This document shows, one piece after another, positions 8,407 through 17,087 of a stretch of DNA of 64,000 bases (positions are counted from its first letter, which is position 1; the number at the start of each line of letters is the position of its first letter). The notes below the pieces were generated by a model that had not been told where the DNA came from, ran no database searches, and saw nothing but the letters and a program-made list of their open reading frames with translations. A program made the translations under genes and the position numbers. Source of the stretch: Pseudomonas protegens CHA0 (GTDB lineage: Bacteria > Pseudomonadota > Gammaproteobacteria > Pseudomonadales > Pseudomonadaceae); the NCBI RefSeq assembly GCF_000397205.1, contig NC_021237.1:1613001-1677000 (forward strand), read 5' to 3'.

Positions 8407-9594
8407 TCAGACCAGGCCCAGGGTCGCGGGCCGGGAACCGGGGAACACCGCCTGTACCTGAGCGCTGGAAAGCCCCCAGGTAGCGCCCAGTAGGCCGCCG
8501 AGCAGATCCCGGTAGTTGTTGAGCACCGGGTAGTCGCGGTTCTGCAGCAGGCTTTGCGCGTTCACCGTCACTTGCTCGCCGGCCAGGCGCCCGCCGCGAA
8601 TGCTGCCGCCCAACACCCAGTACACCGTGCCATGGCCGTGGTCGGTGCCCCGGGCGCCGTTCTCGCGAAAGGTCCGGCCGAATTCGGAGACCACGACCAC
8701 CAGGCTGTCCTTCCAGTGCTCGCCCATGGCCTCGGCATAGGCCGCCAGCCCTTGCCCGAGGTTGGCCAGGTTGCTGGCCAGTTGGCCCTGGGTGCTGCCC
8801 TGGTTGACGTGGGTATCCCAGCCGCCGACATCGACGAAGCCCAGGCGATACTGCTCGCGCATCAGGCCGGCCATGCGCCGGGTCTGGGCGGCGAAGCTCT
8901 GTGCATTGGCGGCCCCGCGATTGGCTGCGAGCATCTCTTGCTGCAGCTCCCGGGAGACCTTCTGGCGCAGGGCCAGTCCATCGCTGGCCGCGGCGGCATA
9001 GGGCGTGTGCTGGTACATGGAGGCCAGAATCGCTGCCTGGCGCTCATCGAAGGGCGTCTTGCCGGCGCTGCGCAAGGACAGGTTGGGAATCTCCTGGCCG
9101 CCCTGGAAGCTCAGGGGCAGGGCGTCGGTAAAGGCGATAGGCGCGCTGTCGGGCACCTGCCGCGCCAAGCGTGCGAGGAACCCCGAGTCGTAGCGCCGGT
9201 GCTGCTGGCTCGGCTGGCCGGCCTCGATAGTGTCCTGGGTCTGGAAGTGGCTGCGGGACAGGTCGTCGGTGCCGGCAAAGGGCACGAAGGCGAGTTCATG
9301 GCGCTGCCACAGCGGGTACAGCGAATCGCGCAGCACCGGGTTCAGGCCCCAGTGGCTGTCCAGGGCGATGGCGCTCTGTGGGTTGTGCCCATCGGGCCGG
9401 GCAATCGCCAGGGTCGGGCGCGACTCGTAGTAGAAGTCGCTGCTGTAGGGCACCAGCAGGTTGTTGCAGTCATAGCCGCCGCGCAGGAACACCAGCAGGG
9501 TGCGCGGCGCCGAGGCCGGTGCGGCGAACAGCCGGGCACAAAACGTCAGGCTGGGCAGGGCGGCGGCTGCGATCAACAATTGGCGACGATTCAT
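8407..9594 (-). CDS. DUF1501 domain protein, Tat-type signal
   Basis: The 395-residue protein starts MNRRQLLIAAAALPSLTF, a twin-arginine-like signal, so export of a folded protein is likely. The rest matches the DUF1501 family, which is related to the alkaline-phosphatase/sulfatase superfamily: LLVFLRGGYDCNNLLVP near residue 33, an AFVPFAGTDDLSRSHFQTQD region, VGGWDTHVNQG, and VVVVSEFGRTFRENGARGTDHGHG near residue 300. His and Asp residues in those segments would bind metal in related enzymes. AGGAG precedes the start by 6 bp. The stop of the upstream DUF1800 gene is 27 bp away, so the two are probably cotranscribed. The biochemical function is not known. Confidence 0.85.
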   Translation of the reverse strand: MNRRQLLIAAAALPSLTFCARLFAAPASAPRTLLVFLRGGYDCNNLLVPYSSDFYYESRPTLAIARPDGHNPQSAIALDSHWGLNPVLRDSLYPLWQRHELAFVPFAGTDDLSRSHFQTQDTIEAGQPSQQHRRYDSGFLARLARQVPDSAPIAFTDALPLSFQGGQEIPNLSLRSAGKTPFDERQAAILASMYQHTPYAAAASDGLALRQKVSRELQQEMLAANRGAANAQSFAAQTRRMAGLMREQYRLGFVDVGGWDTHVNQGSTQGQLASNLANLGQGLAAYAEAMGEHWKDSLVVVVSEFGRTFRENGARGTDHGHGTVYWVLGGSIRGGRLAGEQVTVNAQSLLQNRDYPVLNNYRDLLGGLLGATWGLSSAQVQAVFPGSRPATLGLV

Positions 9595-9621
9595 GACGGC
9601 TCCTGGTCAGGTGGGGCGCTC

Positions 9622-11160
9622 TCAGCGATTGTTGAAATCCGGCGAGGACAGCAGGAAGGTGTTCCATTCCTGGGGGGAAACGGCCTGCTCCAGGGCGTTG
9701 CGGGTGGTGCTGGAGAGGTAGGGGGCGATTGCCTGGTAATACATCGGCGTGGTGATCATGGGAAACCCCGGCCCCGGGACCTGGCTGCCCTCGGCGGTGA
9801 ACAGCCGGTTGTTGCCCGAGCCCATGGCCCGGGCGATTTCAAAGCGCTTGGCCATCTGCCCGGAACTCGACCAGCCACTGGCTACCAGCGGCCAGCCGTC
9901 GGGAGTGATGCGCCCGAACAGCGGCTGGCCCATCTGATTCAGCCAGTTGAGCAGTGGTCGCGGGTTGGCCAGGGGCTTGCCGTCATAGGTCAGGCGCAGC
10001 GCCGAGACCACGAACTGTTGCGGGTCCTTGAATTTCCTGCCGGCCGCATGCAGCAGCTCCGGCGATTGCATCAGGGTGGCCATGACCTGGGCGATGTCGC
10101 CATCGCTGTCACTGAAGCTCTTGGCCATGCGCGCCACCAACGCCGGCGGCGGCTCGTCCGCGACGAAGTACTGGGCCAGCTTGCGCGAGATGAACCGCGC
10201 GCAGGCCGGTTGCCGGGTGATGAGGTCCACGGCCTGGGTGATCTCGTCATACCCGCTGCCCCTGATGGTATGGCCCAGCAGGTGCTTGTCGCTGAAGTCG
10301 TGACGTTTGGGGTTGAACTGGAACAGGCCCTGTTGCACCACCAGGGGCTGCAGGTTGCGGGGAAAGTGCTGCTCGCGACCGTCCAGGGGCGCCAGCCCGG
10401 CTCCGGTGAGGATCAGCGCCAGCTGTTGCACGTCTTCCTGGCTGTAGCCGGCGTCGACGCCCAGGCTGTGCAGTTCCATCAGTTCACGGGCGTAGTTCTC
10501 GTTGACCTTGCCCCTGGCGTTGCTGCTGTTGTCCAGGTATTCGAGCATGGCCGGGCTTTGCAGGGTGGCCAGCAGCAGGTCCTTGAACTTGCCCAGGGCG
10601 TGGGGGCGGAGGGTGTTTTCAAGGTAGTCGGCGGTCAGCAGCCGCACCCTGCCCTTGCCCTGGAACACGCTGAAATGGTTGAGCCAGAACAGCACCAGTT
10701 GTTCCTTGAGCTGGTTGGGGCCGTAGACAGCTTGCAACAGCACACTGGACTGGGTCTGTTCAGCCAGTTGGGCGGCGTACTGGCGCAGGTCTTTTTGCGC
10801 CTGGTTGCGCGCTTCGCCCTCGGGCATTGCCTTGATCTGTTCTTGGCGCTGCCGGAACTCCTCCAGCAGGGAGCGGGGCGAATCGTTCAGGGCCGGATAA
10901 CTGCGCAGCAGGGTGTCGATGGCCGGTGGCAACGGATCGTGCAGGCGATCGTCCAGTTGCGCCCTCAGCAGCTCATTGCGCCCCAGGGTGCGCAGGCGCT
11001 GGAGTTGCGCCGCGTCCAGGTCGAAGCCGTCACGCCGCAGCCAGGCGATGTCGGCGGCACTGGGCGCTTGAGGTTGTGCGGCGTGGGCCAGGATTGGTAG
11101 CAGCACAGCCAGGGCAGTCGACAGGTACAGGCAGCGGGGCAACGGGGAAAGCCTTGGCAT
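9622..11160 (-). CDS. DUF1800 domain protein (exported)
   Basis: The 512-residue product begins with a Sec-type signal peptide (LYLSTALAVLLPILAHA) and carries the DUF1800 family core. Recognisable parts are WLNHFSVFQGKG, NARGKVNENYARELMELHSLGVDAGY, the LTGAGL segment, a KHLLGHTIRGSGYDE segment and RKLAQYFVADEPP. DUF1800 and DUF1501 proteins are commonly encoded side by side in Proteobacteria and Planctomycetes, and their joint role is undefined. I prefer the ATG at 11160, which starts the signal peptide directly, over a GTG at 11265. No strong ribosome site is visible for either. Confidence 0.8.
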   Translation of the reverse strand: MPRLSPLPRCLYLSTALAVLLPILAHAAQPQAPSAADIAWLRRDGFDLDAAQLQRLRTLGRNELLRAQLDDRLHDPLPPAIDTLLRSYPALNDSPRSLLEEFRQRQEQIKAMPEGEARNQAQKDLRQYAAQLAEQTQSSVLLQAVYGPNQLKEQLVLFWLNHFSVFQGKGRVRLLTADYLENTLRPHALGKFKDLLLATLQSPAMLEYLDNSSNARGKVNENYARELMELHSLGVDAGYSQEDVQQLALILTGAGLAPLDGREQHFPRNLQPLVVQQGLFQFNPKRHDFSDKHLLGHTIRGSGYDEITQAVDLITRQPACARFISRKLAQYFVADEPPPALVARMAKSFSDSDGDIAQVMATLMQSPELLHAAGRKFKDPQQFVVSALRLTYDGKPLANPRPLLNWLNQMGQPLFGRITPDGWPLVASGWSSSGQMAKRFEIARAMGSGNNRLFTAEGSQVPGPGFPMITTPMYYQAIAPYLSSTTRNALEQAVSPQEWNTFLLSSPDFNNR

Positions 11161-11535
11161 GGGCGGTTGGTCCGAAGTGAGAGGTCGCGGCCGATGGGGA
11201 TTTTCGCCGTCCGTCGCCAGGTTCAGGGCAGGGCGTGAAGCCTGTCCCGGCTCCCTGGGCAGCACAGCGGTATAGCGTCGCAGGCTACCAGAGGGTTGTA
11301 CCGGCTTTCAGTTGGCAATGCTCTAGGACAAGTGTTTCAACGCAGGGTTGGGGGGCTTGCCGTCGACCGTTCGTCCGACGGATGGAATTGGCAAGCACTA
11401 GTCACTGCGTCATGCTGTCGATGGATGTCGTAGTGCCACTACTTCAAGGCCCGACCCGGTTTCCGGGTGTCGTTCCATCCCTGCGTTGGTGAGATAGATT
11501 GGTGATGAGTGTGTTGATCCTGCCCGAGGCGCAAT
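11161..11535. other. Divergent intergenic region
   Basis: This 375-bp gap separates the divergent DUF1800 and GAF-EAL genes and must hold both promoters. No RNA gene, repeat or clear operator is visible. A CCGAGG sequence shortly before 11536 could serve as ribosome site for the EAL gene. Confidence 0.4.
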
Positions 11536-13311
11536 ATGCCCGATAAGGCGCTGGCCGAGGAGCAGCGCCTGGCTGCCCTGTATGCCCTGGAACTGCTGGA
11601 TACGGCCCGGTGCGAGCGTTTTGACCGCATCTGCCGGCTGGCCGCAGAGTACTTCAAGGTGCCCACGGCCCTGATCACCCTGGTGGACCGTGATCGGCAG
11701 TGGTTCAAGTCGCGGGTGGGCTTTGCGCTTGAGCAGACCCCCATCGAGCAATCGTTCTGCGCCTATACCATCAAGTCCGGTGATGTATTCGAGGTGGAAA
11801 ACGCCCGCCAGGATGTGCGGTTCCACGCCAATCCCCTGGTGACCGAAGACCCGGGCATCGGTTTTTATGCCGGCGCGCCGCTGATTACCTCCACCGGGCA
11901 TGCGATCGGCAGCCTGTGCGTCATCGATCGCCAGCCCCAGCGCCTGAATGCTGCCGAGCGTCAGCAACTGCGCGACCTGGCATCCCTGGTGATGGAGCAG
12001 GTGGAGCAGCGTCAGCGCCTGACCCGGCGCGATCCGGTGAGCAGGCTGCCCAACCGTGAGCAATTTCAGAGCGACCTGTACGACCTGGCGGATGAGAACC
12101 CGGGAGAACGGCGCGTGCTGGTGCTGGTGGACGCGGTGGACATGACCGTGGCCCACGAGCTGACCCTGGCCATGGGCCTGGCGCCGTTCGAGACCATCGT
12201 GCGGTTCCTGGCCCAGCAACTGCTCGCCTACCTGGGGCGCCATGTGCGGGTGTATCACGTATCGGTCAAGCGCTTCGGCTTCCTGCTGCCGGCGGCTCCC
12301 GGGATCGAGCGCTTCCTGGAAGGCCTGGTGCGGCGCCTGCGGCGTCAGCCGCCAGGGCTGGAACTGCCGATGATTCCCGGGGTGTGCGCGGGCACGGTGG
12401 AGTTCTCCACGGACCGCGACGCCGTGCCCGACGTGTTGCGCAAGGCCATGTTCGCCCTGGAACTGGCGACCCTCAACCGCAGCACCTGGGCGCCTTACGA
12501 CGTGGTGCGGGACCAGGCCTACCGGCGAGCCTTCAACCTGGCCTCGGATATCAGCGAAGCCCTGGACAGTGGGCAGATCTACCTGATGTTCCAGCCGCGT
12601 TTCGCCCTGCCCGACGGCGCCCAGGTCAGCGCCGAGGCGCTGATCCGCTGGGATCACCCCTGGCTGGGGCCGATTTCACCGGCGGAGTTCATTCCGGTGA
12701 TGGAGCGCAATGCGTTGATCCACCGGGTAACCCACTGGGTGATCAATGCGGTGCTCGGCAAGCTGCAGGCCTGGAGCGACGGTGAAGTGCAGCGCCTGTC
12801 GATCAACCTCTCGCCCCAGGATTTCGAGGACCAGGACATCGCTGATGTGCTCAAGGCGGCCTGTCGCCGCCACGGCATCGAACCCCATCGCCTGGAAGTG
12901 GAAATCACCGAGGGTGCCTGGTTGCGTTCCAACCCGCGGGTGCTGGACCAGTTGAGCAAGATCCGCGCCCTGGGCATGGATGTGGCCATCGACGATTTCG
13001 GTACCGGCTACAGTAACTTCGCCTATCTGCATCAGATTCCGGCCAATGTGGTGAAGCTCGACAAATCCATGGTCACCGACCTTGAGAGCAGTGCCCAGCA
13101 CCAGAAGATCACCCGCTCGGTCATCGCCCTGGCCCGGGAACTGGGCTACCGCACCGTGGCCGAGGGCATTGAAAGCTTCAAGTGCCTGCAGATGCTGCGC
13201 ACCTTCGGCTGCGATGAGGCCCAGGGTTATTTCCTGGCCCGGCCCATGGTCCAGGAAAAATTCCTGGCCCGCAGCGCGGCCCAGCGCTTTCCACTCCAGC
13301 AAGGCTACTGA
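11536..13311 (+). CDS. GAF - degenerate GGDEF - EAL cyclic-di-GMP phosphodiesterase
   Basis: The protein has 591 residues. Residues about 20-155 form a GAF sensor domain (VPTALITLVDRDRQWFKSRVG, AGAPLIT, IGSLCVID). Residues about 170-330 look like a GGDEF fold without the GGDEF signature: the corresponding strand reads SVKRFGF. Residues about 345-585 are an EAL domain with all visible catalytic elements, including EAL at about residue 367, NLSPQDF, EITEG, DDFGTGYSN, KLDKSM and EGIES. It should therefore hydrolyse c-di-GMP, with the GGDEF part acting as a regulatory or scaffold module. It has no signal peptide or membrane segment, so it is cytosolic. It is a single-gene unit, followed by a REP element. 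Confidence 0.9.
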   Translation: MPDKALAEEQRLAALYALELLDTARCERFDRICRLAAEYFKVPTALITLVDRDRQWFKSRVGFALEQTPIEQSFCAYTIKSGDVFEVENARQDVRFHANPLVTEDPGIGFYAGAPLITSTGHAIGSLCVIDRQPQRLNAAERQQLRDLASLVMEQVEQRQRLTRRDPVSRLPNREQFQSDLYDLADENPGERRVLVLVDAVDMTVAHELTLAMGLAPFETIVRFLAQQLLAYLGRHVRVYHVSVKRFGFLLPAAPGIERFLEGLVRRLRRQPPGLELPMIPGVCAGTVEFSTDRDAVPDVLRKAMFALELATLNRSTWAPYDVVRDQAYRRAFNLASDISEALDSGQIYLMFQPRFALPDGAQVSAEALIRWDHPWLGPISPAEFIPVMERNALIHRVTHWVINAVLGKLQAWSDGEVQRLSINLSPQDFEDQDIADVLKAACRRHGIEPHRLEVEITEGAWLRSNPRVLDQLSKIRALGMDVAIDDFGTGYSNFAYLHQIPANVVKLDKSMVTDLESSAQHQKITRSVIALARELGYRTVAEGIESFKCLQMLRTFGCDEAQGYFLARPMVQEKFLARSAAQRFPLQQGY

Positions 13312-13320
13312 CTGCGGCTT

Positions 13321-13361
13321 CTGTAGCCGCTGTCGCAGGCTGCGAGCGGCCCGAAGGGGCG
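13321..13361. repeat. REP palindrome
   Basis: The palindrome GCCGCT-GTCGCAGGCTGCG-AGCGGC (13326-13350) is the core of the Pseudomonas repetitive extragenic palindrome. It lies between the EAL gene and the convergent methyltransferase gene. Two more copies occur at 20025 and 22121. Confidence 0.8.
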
Positions 13362-13390
13362 TTAAAAAACCTTGAGGGCGCCGCACCTCC

Positions 13391-14119
13391 TCACCGCTGC
13401 GCTGCCACCAGCAACAGCATCGGCCGCACCCGCTCCTCTGCCAGCGCCGGAAGGTCCTCGATCTGCTGCGCCGTGGGGCCCCACTCCTGCACATGGCGCA
13501 GGTTGAAGCCGGTATCGATCAGCGTGTTGAGCAGCGTGCCCAGGGTACGGTGCTGCTTGATCACCCCTTCGGCCAGCCAGTGGGTCACCCGCTCGCCTTC
13601 CTGCTGGTAGCTGTCCACCGGCCAGGACTGGCGGCCCTGCGCGTCCACCTGCCAGCCCGGGTTGCGCGGTGCCATGAAGATCGGGTGCTCGATGGAGAAC
13701 ACCAGGCGCGCCCCCGGTACCAGGGCCGCATAGACCTGGGCGAACAGGCCGGGCAAATCCTTTATGTAGTGCAGGGCCAGTGAGCTATAGGCCAGGTCGA
13801 AGCTGCAGGCGGGCAGGCGCAGTTGCTCCAGGTCCTCTTGCTGATACTGCACATTGGGTGCCGAGGTGGTGGCGCGGGCGGTGGCCAGCATCTTCTGCGA
13901 AACGTCCAGGCCGACTACTTGGCGGGCACCGTGCTCGCTGGCCCAGCGGCTGAACCAGCCATAGCCGCAGCCCAGGTCCAGCACCCGCAGGCCGTTCATC
14001 GGTGGCAGCAGGGCTTGCAGGGCCGGCCATTCCGGCGCGGCGTCGAGGCCGCCGAGGGAGCGGCCCATCTGGCTGTAGGCCTGGAAAAAAATCGGGTCGT
14101 CGTAGATGTTCTGAGTCAT
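13391..14119 (-). CDS. Class I SAM-dependent methyltransferase
   Basis: The 242-residue cytosolic protein carries the UbiE/type-11 methyltransferase core: motif I LRVLDLGCGYGWFSRWA near residue 45, motif II around VVGLDVSQKML, and the post-motif FDLAYSSLALHYI near residue 107. IFMAPRNPGW follows in the substrate-binding part. The acceptor is unknown. I use the ATG at 14119 (MTQNIYDDP), the usual start of this family. An in-frame ATG at 14293 would add 58 Cys-containing residues but lacks a ribosome site. Confidence 0.85.
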   Translation of the reverse strand: MTQNIYDDPIFFQAYSQMGRSLGGLDAAPEWPALQALLPPMNGLRVLDLGCGYGWFSRWASEHGARQVVGLDVSQKMLATARATTSAPNVQYQQEDLEQLRLPACSFDLAYSSLALHYIKDLPGLFAQVYAALVPGARLVFSIEHPIFMAPRNPGWQVDAQGRQSWPVDSYQQEGERVTHWLAEGVIKQHRTLGTLLNTLIDTGFNLRHVQEWGPTAQQIEDLPALAEERVRPMLLLVAAQR

Positions 14120-14391
14120 GTCGGGAGGCTCTATCAGGTTCGTGTGCAGCCCTGGTGGGCAGGGAATGTCATGCAGTTGAAACAGCTGAGGGGCTTCTCC
14201 CTCGCAGGGCGCGACGCAGGTATCGTCGATGGCCGGGCAGGCGGTGCAGCAAAACAGGTCGGATATCTTAGCCAGTTTTGCGGGCCGGGCCATCGCCGGA
14301 TGCTTTGCACGCCAGGATCTTCATCGGCACAATCGCCGGCCGGGAACACCGAGTGTCCCCGGCCCCGTATTCGTACCCCAAGAGAGGCATC

Positions 14392-14820
14392 ATGGGCAAA
14401 GCGAGAGTGACAGGCACGACGATCGAGGCGATCCGCGCGGCAGAGATGGCATTGGGGCGTACATTGCCCTGCTCGTTCGCGCGCTGGTTGCTGGAGCACA
14501 ACGGCAAGGCACTGGGGGCGCTGGAGGTGTTTCCGGTCTTCGATGCCCGGGATCCGCGCAAGACCTGGGAGTCGATAGTCCGCCATTTCGAAGGCGGCTG
14601 GCGGGCCTGGCAGGACAACGTCTGCGCTGACCCGGCGGGTTTCTCCAACCTGCTGCCGTTCGCCCAGTTCGGCACGGGCGACTACTACTGCTTCGATTAC
14701 GCCGTACTGGGGGAGGCCGGTGAGCCGGTGGTGGTGCTCTGGTCCCATGAGACTGGCGCCACGTCCGTGGTTGCCGATGGCTATGCAGCTTTTCTGGCCA
14801 GCACCGATCGGCCCGGGTAG
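14392..14820 (+). CDS. SMI1/KNR4 family protein
   Basis: The 142-residue product matches the SMI1/KNR4 (SUKH) fold: an N-terminal helix with EAIRAAEMALGRTLPCSF, LLEHNGKALGALEVFPVF, then LLPFAQFGTGDYYCFDYA and VVVLWSHET. Many SUKH proteins are immunity proteins against contact-dependent or T6SS toxins, but isolated copies exist whose role is unclear. No toxin gene is adjacent. AGAGAGG precedes the ATG by 4 bp. The gene is divergent from the methyltransferase. Confidence 0.75.
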   Translation: MGKARVTGTTIEAIRAAEMALGRTLPCSFARWLLEHNGKALGALEVFPVFDARDPRKTWESIVRHFEGGWRAWQDNVCADPAGFSNLLPFAQFGTGDYYCFDYAVLGEAGEPVVVLWSHETGATSVVADGYAAFLASTDRPG

Positions 14821-14926
14821 GCACAAGGCTTGGGCTTGAATGGTCAGGTCTGGAGGGAGAGATCGTTGCGGTTCAACGACTGGGAAACTGCTTGGAGCTT
14901 CTGCGTGGGCACGCAGATTGGGGAAG

Positions 14927-15000
14927 TGGAGCGGGTGAAGGGAATCGAACCCTCGTTATCAGCTTGGGAAGCTGGAGTAATGCCATTATACGACACCCGC
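14927..15000 (-). tRNA. tRNA-Gly (anticodon CCC)
   Basis: On the minus strand the sequence starts GCGGGTG at 15000 and ends CACCCGC-T-CCA at 14927, giving a paired acceptor stem with encoded CCA. The anticodon arm reads CCAGC-TTCCCAA-GCTGG, so the anticodon is CCC, reading GGG codons. The T-arm contains GGTTCGATTCC. The total length is 74 nt. Confidence 0.95.
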
Positions 15001-15155
15001 TCGAACGGCTGACTTTGTACCAGATGTGGCCGTGGATTTGAAGTTTTTCTTTAGCTGACTTGCGCTTGCGCGCCGCTGACCTTCATCGCAAGCCCGCCCC
15101 ATACCGTGAAAACCGGGGTTGTCACGGTGTGCAGGCGGCCTGCGAGGAGGGCTTT

Positions 15156-16040
15156 TCAGAGGGCTCGTACATGCTGCTCCTGGACATGCGGGGCACGCGA
15201 ACGGTTGTCGTACTGGCCCGGTTTGAGGAACCCCATCAGGGCCTGGCGGGTGTCGCGGCAGGCGGCCTTGTGCTCCATGTCGAGAAAGTGCCCGGTGGCC
15301 TGGATGGTACTGAAGCTCGACTGCTGCACATGGTTGGCGAACAGCCGGGCATCGTTGGCCGAGGTGTATTCGTCCCATTCGCCGTTGATGAACAGCACCG
15401 GGACCTGGATGTTGCGTGCGGCCCTGAGGTAGCACTGGCGATCACCATGGAGCACATGGCTGATGTGGAAGTGCATCTGCCCGTATTCGTGTTCCGCCAG
15501 GCTGCTGACGTGGCGATAGTTGAAACGCTTGAACAGCGACGGCAGGTGCTTGCCGATGGTGTTGTTGACCAGGTCGCCGACGCGATGGCCATCGCGGCTG
15601 CCGAGGTAGTCGACACCGCGTTCCAGGTAGTCGCGCATCGGCTCGTTGATCACCGGCGAGAACGAGCTGATCACCGCCTTCTCGATGCGTCGCGGGCGCT
15701 GGGAGAGCGCTTGCAGGGCGGCGGCGCCGCCCCAGGAAAACGACAGCACATGTTCGGCGGCGAAGTGCTCGATCAACTCCAGCAGGATCTGCCCCTCTAC
15801 TTCCTTGGTGAGCATCCGTTCGTGCCTGTTGTGGGCCTTGGAGCGACCCGCGTAGGGCTGGTCGTAGAGCACCACATTGAACTGCGGGTGGAGGTTCTTC
15901 ACGGTCTGGGCAAAGGACGCAGTGGTGGCCAGTGAGCCGTTGACCAGAATGATGGTCTTGTCTGCGGCATCTGCGCGATAGAACTCCGTGTAAACCCGAT
16001 ACTGACCCTGTATATCCAGCACAGCGATTTCTGGCCTCAT
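15156..16040 (-). CDS. phaG: PhaG, (R)-3-hydroxyacyl-ACP thioesterase/CoA transacylase
   Basis: The 294-residue alpha/beta-hydrolase starts MRPEIAVLDIQGQYRVYTEF, which I recognise as the PhaG N-terminus of fluorescent pseudomonads. PhaG diverts (R)-3-hydroxyacyl chains from fatty acid synthesis to medium-chain polyhydroxyalkanoate formation; RhlA is a paralogue. The nucleophile elbow is SFSWGG with Ser102. An HxxxD-type motif (HRVGD) and the late GHFLDMEH His complete the usual layout. AGGAG lies 8 bp upstream of the ATG. The gene stands alone, away from the pha synthase genes, as is known for phaG in other pseudomonads. Confidence 0.93.
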   Translation of the reverse strand: MRPEIAVLDIQGQYRVYTEFYRADAADKTIILVNGSLATTASFAQTVKNLHPQFNVVLYDQPYAGRSKAHNRHERMLTKEVEGQILLELIEHFAAEHVLSFSWGGAAALQALSQRPRRIEKAVISSFSPVINEPMRDYLERGVDYLGSRDGHRVGDLVNNTIGKHLPSLFKRFNYRHVSSLAEHEYGQMHFHISHVLHGDRQCYLRAARNIQVPVLFINGEWDEYTSANDARLFANHVQQSSFSTIQATGHFLDMEHKAACRDTRQALMGFLKPGQYDNRSRAPHVQEQHVRAL

Positions 16041-16365
16041 GTCATAAGACTCCTGGCAAGCGGGTATGCGCGCAACGTGAGTGTGCACGGGCAATGTGAC
16101 AGGTAGGCATACGCCTGGAATCGGAGCCCATGTCGATCCGGTAAGGCAGGTCGACGGGTGTTGTTATAGGCGGGCGATTTGCCGGGGGGAAGGCAGAGCA
16201 GGCAGGGCTCAGGCCGGCAAAGGGTTTCTTAGATGTGTGATTGTGACTCATCGGTCACAATTCGGCCGACGGACAGATTCAAGCAGGGCAACCGGGAACC
16301 TGCAAGGTCATTGGGCAAATTGTTCGACAGCTTCTGCCCAGCGGTCGTGTGGCGCGGCGCAACGC
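16041..16365. other. phaG upstream region
   Basis: The 325-bp gap between rsuA and phaG, both on the minus strand, presumably holds the phaG promoter. Apart from the palindrome at 16240-16261 I see no RNA gene or repeat. Confidence 0.4.
16240..16261. promoter_or_regulatory. Perfect 8-bp palindrome upstream of phaG
   Basis: ATTGTGAC (16240-16247) and GTCACAAT (16254-16261) are perfect inverted repeats separated by 6 bp, about 200 bp upstream of the phaG start. The half-site resembles that of CRP/Vfr (TGTGA/TCACA), but the spacing between the TGTGA and TCACA cores is 8 rather than 6 bp. It could therefore be a different dimeric regulator's site or a weak hairpin. Confidence 0.4.
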
Positions 16366-17058
16366 TCAGATCAGGCGTATTTCGGCGTCGCTCAGAGCAC
16401 GGTATTCACCGGGGGCCAGGCGTTCGTCCAGCAGCAGCGGGCCCATGCGTTCGCGGTGCAGGCGCAGCACCTTGTTGTTGAAGTGGCCGAACATGCGCTT
16501 GACCTGGTGATAGCGCCCTTCGACGATGCTCAGCCGGGCGCTGCGGGGGCCGAGGATCTGCAGTTGAGCGGGCAGGGTGGTCAGGTCCTCGAAGGCGAAA
16601 TACAGGCCACGGGCGAAAGTCTCGACGTACTCGGGGCCGATCTCCTGCTCGGTTTCCACGTAATAGAGCTTGGGCAGTTTGGTCTGGGGCTGGGTCAGGC
16701 GCCGCGACCAGTTGCCATCGTTGGTGATCAGCATCAGCCCGGTGGTGTTGTAGTCCAGGCGCCCGGCGATATGCAGATCCTGCGGGTCCGGCTCATGGAT
16801 CAGTTCGAGCACGGTCTTGTGCTCGGGGTCGCGGGTGGCGCTGACGCAGCCCATGGGCTTGTGCAGCATGAAGTAGCGCGCCGGCTTGCCGGCCTGCAGC
16901 ACTTCGTCGTCCAGCTCTACCCGGCTGAACTCGCGGACCTCGGCCTTGGGGTCGCTGACCGGCTGCCCATCGATGCGAATGCGTCGTTGCACCAGCAGCA
17001 CGCGAACTTGCTGGCGGTTGAAACGGGGCAGGTTGCTGAGAAAACGGTCAATGCGCAT
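16366..17058 (-). CDS. rsuA: 16S rRNA pseudouridine(516) synthase
   Basis: The 230-residue protein has an N-terminal S4 RNA-binding domain (MRIDRFLSNLPRFNRQQVR to about residue 48) and a pseudouridine synthase domain. The catalytic Asp102 lies in AGRLDYNTTGLML, at the same number as in E. coli RsuA. KLPKLYYVE and EGRYHQVKRMF are further RsuA/RluB-family motifs. It modifies U516 of 16S rRNA in the assembling small subunit. The length is that of RsuA rather than of the longer RluB/RluF. Confidence 0.9.
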   Translation of the reverse strand: MRIDRFLSNLPRFNRQQVRVLLVQRRIRIDGQPVSDPKAEVREFSRVELDDEVLQAGKPARYFMLHKPMGCVSATRDPEHKTVLELIHEPDPQDLHIAGRLDYNTTGLMLITNDGNWSRRLTQPQTKLPKLYYVETEQEIGPEYVETFARGLYFAFEDLTTLPAQLQILGPRSARLSIVEGRYHQVKRMFGHFNNKVLRLHRERMGPLLLDERLAPGEYRALSDAEIRLI

Positions 17059-17087
17059 GGTGATCGGTGGCTATCGGCTGGAGGGGC

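Noticed and set aside
8554..11100. 848-codon open frame opposite the DUF1501/DUF1800 genes
   Set aside because: It is antisense to two clear genes, its His/Gly/Ala-rich product has no recognisable domain, and it is explained by GC-rich codon bias keeping the complementary frame open.
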